A DNA stretch of 11,795 bases. It comes from Nitrosomonadales bacterium (GTDB taxonomy: Bacteria > Pseudomonadota > Gammaproteobacteria > Burkholderiales > SG8-41). The stretch's first letter is position 1; the number at the start of each line of letters is the position of its first letter. Below are positions 6,703-11,795 of this stretch, piece by piece. Location of the stretch: the NCBI GenBank assembly GCA_009885185.1, contig VFLF01000711.1, forward strand, positions 1-11,795, written 5' to 3'. The translations under genes and the position numbers were made by a program. The notes under the pieces are model-generated. The model had not been told where the DNA came from. It did not search any database and saw nothing but the letters and a program-made list of their open reading frames with translations.

Positions 6703-7407
6703 GTGAAAATCCTTATCGTCGATGACCATCCGCTGGTGCGCGATGCCATATCCCGCATCGTGGTTGAGCTCGCGCCGGTGGTTGACGTTATGCAGGCGGC
6801 GGATTGCGCGCGTGGCCTTGAACTCGCGCGAAATGTTACTGACGTCGCCGACGTAGACTTGGTGCTGCTGGATCTCAATCTGCCGGGCGTGCGGGGATTC
6901 GACGCATTGGAGCAGTTTCGGCGGGAGCATCCGGCACTGCCGGTAGTGGTGGTTTCCATGCATCACGACGGCGACACCGTGCGCGAAGTCATCCGGCGCG
7001 GCGCGATGGGCTTTATTCCCAAGGTTTGCACTAAAGAGACCATTCTCGGTGCGCTGCGTCTGGTGCTGTCCGGCACGGTTTATGTGCCCTCACAAGCCAT
7101 GGCGGAGAATACGGACATGGGCGGCACGGCGCAGATGCAATCGCCGGGACGTATGGCTGTGGCGCTGACCAAGCTGGGTGATCTCGGATTGACGCCGCGT
7201 CAGGCAGAGGTGCTCGCGCAGATGATGCGTGGCCGCAACAACAAGGAAATCTGCCGCGAGCTGGGGCTCGCAGAGCGTACTGTCAAGCTGCATGTAACGG
7301 CGGTGCTCAATGTGCTGCGTGTGTCGAGCCGCACGCAGGCAGTGCTTGCCGCCACGCGGCTGGGACTGAACGCCGAAAAACTTGCGGACGGTGCCGGCGG
7401 ACGATGA
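6703..7407 (+). CDS. LuxR/NarL-family DNA-binding response regulator
   Basis: A 234-residue two-component response regulator. The receiver domain (1-120) has acidic Asp7 and Asp8, phosphoacceptor Asp57 in LVLLDLNLPG, Ser85 as the switch residue and Lys107 in GFIPK. A linker (about 125-160) leads to a LuxR-type helix-turn-helix at 163-222: LTPRQAEVLAQMMRGRNNKE, ICRELGLAERTVKLHVTAVL. Phosphorylation would be expected to alter dimerisation and DNA binding. Translation begins at a GTG, because the receiver starts there with the standard KILIVDDHP and no suitable ATG precedes it; no clear Shine-Dalgarno is visible. It is divergent from the cupin gene and convergent with a hybrid histidine kinase that lacks its own output domain, so the two are probably partners. 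Its target genes are not shown by the sequence. Confidence 0.95.
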   Translation: MKILIVDDHPLVRDAISRIVVELAPVVDVMQAADCARGLELARNVTDVADVDLVLLDLNLPGVRGFDALEQFRREHPALPVVVVSMHHDGDTVREVIRRGAMGFIPKVCTKETILGALRLVLSGTVYVPSQAMAENTDMGGTAQMQSPGRMAVALTKLGDLGLTPRQAEVLAQMMRGRNNKEICRELGLAERTVKLHVTAVLNVLRVSSRTQAVLAATRLGLNAEKLADGAGGR

Positions 7408-7412
7408 TTTAG

Positions 7413-7464
7413 AGTGCCTAACCTAATGAAACCCTTGCGCATGCGGCGCATTAGGTTAGGCACT
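7413..7464. repeat. Perfect 16-bp inverted repeat between convergent two-component genes
   Basis: The left arm AGTGCCTAACCTAATG (7413-7428) is exactly repeated in inverted form as CATTAGGTTAGGCACT (7449-7464), with a 20-base loop between. It fills nearly all of the 58-base gap between the regulator stop (7407) and the kinase stop (7466). As RNA it would form a strong hairpin from either direction, so it may separate the two transcripts or protect their 3' ends. Neither side has the T-run expected of an intrinsic terminator. A dispersed palindromic repeat or a regulator site are alternatives. Confidence 0.9.
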
Positions 7465-7465
7465 G

Positions 7466-9700
7466 TTAGCGCACGGCGTTCGCGGCGCGCAGGTGATGCA
7501 GCATCGCGCGCAGTTTCGCGGCCTGCAGTGGTTTGTGCAAGAGGTGCAGCGACAGCCGCGCGGTATGGTCGCGTAACTCATCTGTTACATCGCCGCTGAC
7601 CAGCACAGCGGGAATTTCTTCGGCGCGCGCGGCGCGTATGCGGGCAACGGCGTCGGCGCCGTTTTCATGCACGAGGTGATAATCACAGAGGATGACATCG
7701 GGCACGCGGGTATCGCGCGTGAGCGTGGCGAGCGCCTCTTCGCTGGAACCGGCGCTCAAGACCTCCCATCCCCACTGCGTCAGCAATCCGGAAGCGGCAT
7801 CGCGTGCATCCGGATCGTCATCGATAATCAGCGCCAGTCCGCCGGCAAACCCCGTTTCGGACATTTCGTGCGGCACCGGCGCATCGGCAACCGATCCGGC
7901 CGGCGCCAACGGGACGGTAATGCTGAACAGTGAGCCTTTGCCGGGCCTGGAGCGCACGGTAACCGTTGCATCAATCAGTTGCGCGAGGCGGCGTACGATG
8001 GCGAGGCCAAGCCCCATTCCAACGGACTCGCCCCCGCCGGCCTGGCCACGATAGAACTCGTCGAAGACGTGCGAGGTTTCATCGGGTGCGATGCCTACCC
8101 CGGTGTCCCACACGTCGATGCGCGCTTGTAAACCCCTGTGCCGCACGCCGACCAGCACGCCGCCCTCGCGGGTATAGCGCAAGGCGTTGGACACGAGATT
8201 CTGCAAAATACGTTCAAGCAGCACCGCATCGCTTGCCAGTAGCAGGCGGGATGAGCGTATCCGCATGCGCAGGCCCTTGGCACGGGCGACGACCGCGAAG
8301 CTCTGTTCAATGCGGTTCAACACGGACTGCGCCTCAAAATTGGTGAGATTGACCTGGAGCGTATGGGCGTCCAGTTTCGAGATGTCGAGCAGGGCGTCCA
8401 GCAGGCTGGAGATCGACAGCCACGACGACTCTATTCTTCCGATCAGGGCATCGCGCACGGCGTCGTCGCGCGCCTCTTTCGCTTGCGCGACGTAGAGCCC
8501 CAGCGCATGCACCGGCTGGCGCAGATCGTGGCTCGCTACCGCCAGAAACCGCGACTTGGCGTTGTTTGCCTGCGCCAGTGCGCGCGTGCGTTCCTCGATT
8601 TTTTGCTCAAGGCCGGAGCGCGATTCGTGCAGCCGTTCAGCCATGGTGTTGAATTCGTTGGCGAGGGTTTCGAGTTCATCGCCGGTGGTAATGGACACGC
8701 GCTCGTCAAGTTTGCCTTCGCCGATGCGCGCCGCTCCGGTTTGCAGCGCGCGTATCGGCGCCGTCATGTGCCGCGCCAGCGCAAGGCTCAACGCCACACA
8801 CAGCGCGAGGCTTGCAATCAGCACCAATGCCGTGCGCGTAACCGTGGCATAGAGCGGCGCGAAGGCTTCCGCCACGGGTTCCTCAACGTAGACGAACCAG
8901 CCCGGCGCAGGCACCGGAATCCATGCCGCGAGCGACGCGCGCGCCTTGCCGTCGGCGGCGGTGTCCGAGATCAGCACCGGGCCGGGACCGGGGTCGCGGT
9001 GCGATAGCGCCGCACGTACCTGTGGCAACGCCGACAGATCGGTTTGACGCAAAACGAGACTGATGTCCGGATGAGAAATAAGTTTGCCCTGCTTATCCAC
9101 GACGTAGGCGTAACCGGAATCGCCAACTCGCATGGCTGCAATGACATCCCATACAAACTTGAGATTGATCTCGGCAACGACAACACCGGAATCCCGCTCA
9201 ACGCCCGCAACCGCGACGGAAAGATAAGGTTCGGTTTGCTGGCGAAAATACACGGTACCAAAGGCGGCACCTCGCGCTTTTGCGGCAACGATGACAGGAT
9301 CGGCGGATCGGTCGCGCGTGCCACGCAATACGTCGGGGGCGATCCGTGACAGGCGCAGGCGTTCCGTGCCGCCTGCGTCAATCCACGCCGCTTCCACCAC
9401 GGCCGAACTGATGCGCAGCAGTTTGATGAGTTCCCGATGCTGTTCATCGGGCGCGGCGTCAGGCTGCGCGATGGGCGGCGCAAGCAGTGCTGCGCGCAAG
9501 TGGCTCTCGATGGTACGCAAATACTGGTCGATACTGGTCGCCGCTACACGAGCCTTCTCACGGTGCAATTCATCGACCAGCAGCCGTGTGTCGCGATAGC
9601 TGAATACCAAGCTCGCCAAGCCGCTCACCAGAACGCCCAGAGTTACCACCACGGCAAAATAGGTGGCGTATTTCTGGAACAGGCCTCTGCGTATCGCCAC
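7466..9700 (-). CDS. Hybrid sensor histidine kinase (dCache-HAMP-HisKA-HATPase-REC)
   Basis: An inner-membrane hybrid kinase of 744 residues from the GTG at 9700. Order: transmembrane helix 13-35 (FAVVVTLGVLVSGLASLVF); a periplasmic double-Cache-like sensor, about 36-285; second helix 290-310; HAMP 311-363; dimerisation and phosphoacceptor domain with His391 in SHDLRQP; ATPase with N-box QNLVSNALRYT (500-510), WDTGVGIA (531-538), FDEFYR and GMGLGLAIVRR; C-terminal receiver about 622-735 with Asp673 in LCDYHL and Lys723. No DNA-binding output is present, so the convergent LuxR regulator is a likely partner. Cache domains commonly bind small organic ligands. An upstream in-frame TTG at 9790 would add 30 residues, but it lies inside the korB terminator. 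The GTG instead gives the family-typical N-terminus (M/V)AIRRGLFQKY. The GTG has only a weak ribosome site. Confidence 0.93.
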   Translation of the reverse strand: MAIRRGLFQKYATYFAVVVTLGVLVSGLASLVFSYRDTRLLVDELHREKARVAATSIDQYLRTIESHLRAALLAPPIAQPDAAPDEQHRELIKLLRISSAVVEAAWIDAGGTERLRLSRIAPDVLRGTRDRSADPVIVAAKARGAAFGTVYFRQQTEPYLSVAVAGVERDSGVVVAEINLKFVWDVIAAMRVGDSGYAYVVDKQGKLISHPDISLVLRQTDLSALPQVRAALSHRDPGPGPVLISDTAADGKARASLAAWIPVPAPGWFVYVEEPVAEAFAPLYATVTRTALVLIASLALCVALSLALARHMTAPIRALQTGAARIGEGKLDERVSITTGDELETLANEFNTMAERLHESRSGLEQKIEERTRALAQANNAKSRFLAVASHDLRQPVHALGLYVAQAKEARDDAVRDALIGRIESSWLSISSLLDALLDISKLDAHTLQVNLTNFEAQSVLNRIEQSFAVVARAKGLRMRIRSSRLLLASDAVLLERILQNLVSNALRYTREGGVLVGVRHRGLQARIDVWDTGVGIAPDETSHVFDEFYRGQAGGGESVGMGLGLAIVRRLAQLIDATVTVRSRPGKGSLFSITVPLAPAGSVADAPVPHEMSETGFAGGLALIIDDDPDARDAASGLLTQWGWEVLSAGSSEEALATLTRDTRVPDVILCDYHLVHENGADAVARIRAARAEEIPAVLVSGDVTDELRDHTARLSLHLLHKPLQAAKLRAMLHHLRAANAVR

Positions 9701-9788
9701 GGCGGTCTCGAAAATTGTTGAGGAAAAACGCAGTGCGAGTCTAACAGTGGCCTGAACCTTACCCGCGCCAAACCATTGGCATCCAAAC

Positions 9789-9816
9789 AAAAATCCCGAC
9801 GCATGCCGGGATTTTT
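9789..9816 (-). terminator. Rho-independent terminator after korB
   Basis: On the minus strand AAAAATCCCG and CGGGATTTTT form a perfect ten-base stem around an eight-base loop, followed by GTTT. It lies 18 bases after the korB stop codon, exactly where an intrinsic terminator is expected. Because the A-run and T-run are symmetric it could also work in the other direction. It ends the kor transcript, so the kinase gene downstream needs its own promoter. Confidence 0.9.
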
Positions 9817-9834
9817 ATAAACAAAAACAGATAC

Positions 9835-10890
9835 TTATCTCAGGCTTGCGTTAATCCGATCCAGCGCCTTTGACCCTGGGCAGAGCTCTTTGGCAGTGAG
9901 TTGATTCAGCGGCGTGCCAACCGTATTCAAATGCTCATGCATATCCACCGCACTCGGGTCGATATACAGCAACCCGGTGACGACTTCACCCTTGGCGGCG
10001 TGTTCCTGCACGTAGTTCATGGTCTTGATGCGGTTGGTGGGGTCGTGATCCTCGGACAGCTTGCGCAAGCGCATGATGCTGCCGTCGTGCTGCTCAACGT
10101 TGATGACTTCGCCCGGTGCGTAGTCGGCGGTGATTTCTTCGCGGCTCTCTATGAAGTCGAGGCGATTGACCGCTTCGTTGTGCTGGCGCACGTATTCGTA
10201 GCTCTTGGTGGAACCCGCGTGGTTGTTGAACGCTACGCACGGCGATACCACGTCGATGAACGCGGCACCTTTGTGTTCCATGGCACCTTTGATCAGCGGC
10301 ACCAATTGTTTTTTGTCGCCTGAGAAGCTGCGCGCGACGTAGGTGGCGCCGAGCAGCAGCGCCATGCCAATCATGTCGAGCGGCTCGTCGGAATTGACGA
10401 TGCCGCGCTTGGATTTGGAGCCTTTGTCTGCCGTGGCCGAAAATTGCCCTTTGGTTAGGCCATACACGCCGTTGTTCTCGACGATATAGACCATGTTGAT
10501 GCCGCGGCGCATGGCGTGGGCAAACTGGCCGATGCCAATGGAGGCGGAGTCGCCGTCGCCGGAGACGCCCATATAGATCAGTTCGCGGTTGGCGAGGTTG
10601 GCGCCCGTCAGCACCGACGGCATGCGCCCATGCACGCTGTTAAAGCCGTGCGAATTGCCGAGAAAATAATCCGGGGTTTTCGACGAGCAGCCGATGCCCG
10701 ACAGTTTGGCCACGCGATGCGGCTGGATGTCGAGCTCCCAGCATGCCTGCACGATGGCGGCGCTGATGGAGTCATGGCCGCAGCCCGCGCACAGCGTGGA
10801 TATTTTTCCTTCGTAGTCGCGGCGGGTGTAGCCGACCGCGTTCTTGGTCAGCGCGGGGTGGTGCAGTTTGGGTTTGGCTATATAGGTCAT
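9835..10890 (-). CDS. korB: 2-oxoacid:ferredoxin oxidoreductase, beta subunit
   Basis: The 351-residue thiamine-diphosphate-binding subunit of a 2-oxoacid (probably 2-oxoglutarate):ferredoxin oxidoreductase. The enzyme oxidatively decarboxylates the 2-oxoacid to an acyl-CoA and reduces ferredoxin, or works in reverse. The thiamine-diphosphate/Mg site is GVSGDGDSASIG (108-119) with ENNGVYGLTKGQFSAT (138-153). Four cysteines suited to one [4Fe-4S] cluster are Cys34 and Cys37 (CAGCGH), Cys68 (IGCSSK) and Cys218 (SPCVAFNNH). The length fits the long KorB type found in bacteria with a two-subunit enzyme. Its ATG overlaps the korA stop as ATGA, which suggests coupled translation and balanced subunits. 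A terminator follows, so no ferredoxin-like subunit is encoded downstream. Pyruvate or another 2-oxoacid as substrate cannot be excluded. Confidence 0.94.
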   Translation of the reverse strand: MTYIAKPKLHHPALTKNAVGYTRRDYEGKISTLCAGCGHDSISAAIVQACWELDIQPHRVAKLSGIGCSSKTPDYFLGNSHGFNSVHGRMPSVLTGANLANRELIYMGVSGDGDSASIGIGQFAHAMRRGINMVYIVENNGVYGLTKGQFSATADKGSKSKRGIVNSDEPLDMIGMALLLGATYVARSFSGDKKQLVPLIKGAMEHKGAAFIDVVSPCVAFNNHAGSTKSYEYVRQHNEAVNRLDFIESREEITADYAPGEVINVEQHDGSIMRLRKLSEDHDPTNRIKTMNYVQEHAAKGEVVTGLLYIDPSAVDMHEHLNTVGTPLNQLTAKELCPGSKALDRINASLR

Positions 10891-11795
10891 GAGGCGGCCT
10901 TTTTCATCGGTACTACGGTATGCGCCGCGATATGTTTGGCGATGTGATCGGAGATAAATCGTGCCGTAATCGGCGTGCCATCGTAATGCAGCACCGAGAT
11001 CAGCCGATCTACGTTGATCTGCTCTTCGGTCACCAGCATGGTTTTGAGCTGTGCGTCGCGGTTCTGTTCGATAATGAAGGTGCCGGGATGCGACATCACG
11101 AACTCTTTCACTTCCGCCGCGAACGGGAAGCCGCGCACGCGCATCGCATCCACGTGTATGCCTTGCTCGGCCAGTGCGTCGAGCGCTTCGGACATTGCCG
11201 GGCTGGTGGAGCCGTAATAGATGGCACCGAAACGTGCCGGCTCTTTGGCCTTGTGCAGCACCGGTTGCGGAACCAGTTTTTTCGCGGTTTCAAACTTGCG
11301 CAACAGGCGCGTGACGTTCTCGATGTAATCGGGGCCGGCCTCGCTGTAGCGCGCGTATTTGTCCTTGGTGGTGCCGCGGGTGAAATACGCGCCGTGCTGC
11401 GGGTGCGTGCCGGGGTAAGTGCGATACGGAATGCCGTCGCCGTCCACGTCGTTGTAGCGGCCGAAATCCGCGCCCGCTTCCAGCGCGTCGTAGGTCATGA
11501 CTTTGCCGCGGTCGTAGGCCTTGGCGTCGTCCCACACCATCGGGCGGCACAGACGCGTGTTCATGCCGATGTCGAGATCGGTCATCACGAATATCGGCGT
11601 TTGCAGGCGCTCGGCGAGATCCAGCGCCTGCGCGCTCATCTCGAAACACTCGGTCGGGTCTTCGGGGAACAGCAGCACGTGCTTGGTGTCGCCGTGCGAG
11701 GCGTAGGCGCAGGACAACAGGTCGCTTTGCTGCGTGCGCGTGGGCATGCCGGTGGAAGGGCCGCCGCGCTGCACGTCGATCAGCACTACCGGGAT
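10887..11795 (-). CDS. korA: 2-oxoacid:ferredoxin oxidoreductase, alpha subunit (N-terminus outside window)
   Basis: The C-terminal 302 residues of the alpha subunit that pairs with KorB. The reading frame is open to the last base, so the gene continues beyond the window. The first visible residues, IPVVLIDVQRGGPSTGMPTR, followed by TQQSDLL, are the conserved core of the pyrimidine-binding (PYR) domain of this family. FPEDPTECFEMSAQALDLAE and TPIFVMTDLDIGMN follow. The final domain, from about AIYYGSTSPAMSEALDALAE, corresponds to the transketolase C-terminal-like part that contacts CoA. The stop overlaps the korB start in ATGA. Whether a gamma domain is fused at the N-terminus, as in the two-subunit bacterial enzymes, cannot be seen here but is expected because no gamma gene adjoins korB. 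Confidence 0.93.
   Translation of the reverse strand: MPVVLIDVQRGGPSTGMPTRTQQSDLLSCAYASHGDTKHVLLFPEDPTECFEMSAQALDLAERLQTPIFVMTDLDIGMNTRLCRPMVWDDAKAYDRGKVMTYDALEAGADFGRYNDVDGDGIPYRTYPGTHPQHGAYFTRGTTKDKYARYSEAGPDYIENVTRLLRKFETAKKLVPQPVLHKAKEPARFGAIYYGSTSPAMSEALDALAEQGIHVDAMRVRGFPFAAEVKEFVMSHPGTFIIEQNRDAQLKTMLVTEEQINVDRLISVLHYDGTPITARFISDHIAKHIAAHTVVPMKKAAS

Noticed and set aside
7416..7461. Possible integron attC site, because the outer heptamers are GCCTAAC and GTTAGGC
   Set aside because: The arms pair without the unpaired spacers and extra-helical bases of attC, the span is shorter than usual attC sites, and there is no cassette or integrase nearby.
1..11795. CRISPR arrays, tRNA or rRNA genes, transposases or phage genes
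   Set aside because: I looked on both strands and found no spaced direct repeats, no tRNA-like cloverleaf, and no coding region of those types.

Overview
The window looks like chromosome from a Gram-negative, respiring, GC-rich proteobacterium, most likely a betaproteobacterium (Burkholderiales-like). The pointers are a Bug/TctC-type orphan solute receptor, a SoxC-type periplasmic molybdoenzyme, PF04392-type binding proteins and a dCache-HisKA-REC sensor kinase with a SHDLRQP box. I see no rRNA, tRNA, CRISPR array, transposase or phage gene. No stretch over 300 bases lacks a gene.

Layout. (A) 1-6565, minus strand: seven genes in one direction. In transcription order they are a secreted cupin, a ModA-like (SBP_bac_11) binding protein, an ABC_sub_bind (PF04392) binding protein, soxC-like sulfite/sulfane dehydrogenase, a soxD-like mono-haem lipoprotein cytochrome, an NHL beta-propeller resembling peptidyl-alpha-hydroxyglycine alpha-amidating lyase (PAL), and a Bug/TctC receptor cut by the window start. 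The last four are tightly packed (14-nt overlap, then gaps of 36 and 15 nt) and are very probably an operon. The first three have gaps of about 96-158 nt. (B) 6703-7407 plus: a LuxR-type response regulator divergent from the cupin gene. (C) 7466-9700 minus: a hybrid histidine kinase convergent with that regulator. A perfect 16-bp inverted repeat fills the 58-nt gap between them. (D) 9835-11795 minus: korA (5' end outside the window) and korB of a 2-oxoacid:ferredoxin oxidoreductase, ATGA-coupled and followed by a clear intrinsic terminator.

How the parts may work together. SoxC would oxidise sulfite or a bound sulfane in the periplasm and pass electrons to the lipid-anchored cytochrome. No soxXYZAB gene is seen, so an isolated sulfite dehydrogenase or an unknown oxidation is as likely as classical Sox. 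The PAL-like protein keeps what look like all six PAL active-site residues, which suggests a lyase acting on an alpha-hydroxy-amide-like compound rather than a structural propeller. Three substrate-binding proteins from three unrelated transporter families occur with no permease or ATPase in view. This suggests uptake or sensing of organic (perhaps organosulfur or amide) compounds; that is inference. The two-component pair may control a neighbouring cluster. KorAB belongs to central carbon metabolism and seems unrelated to cluster A.
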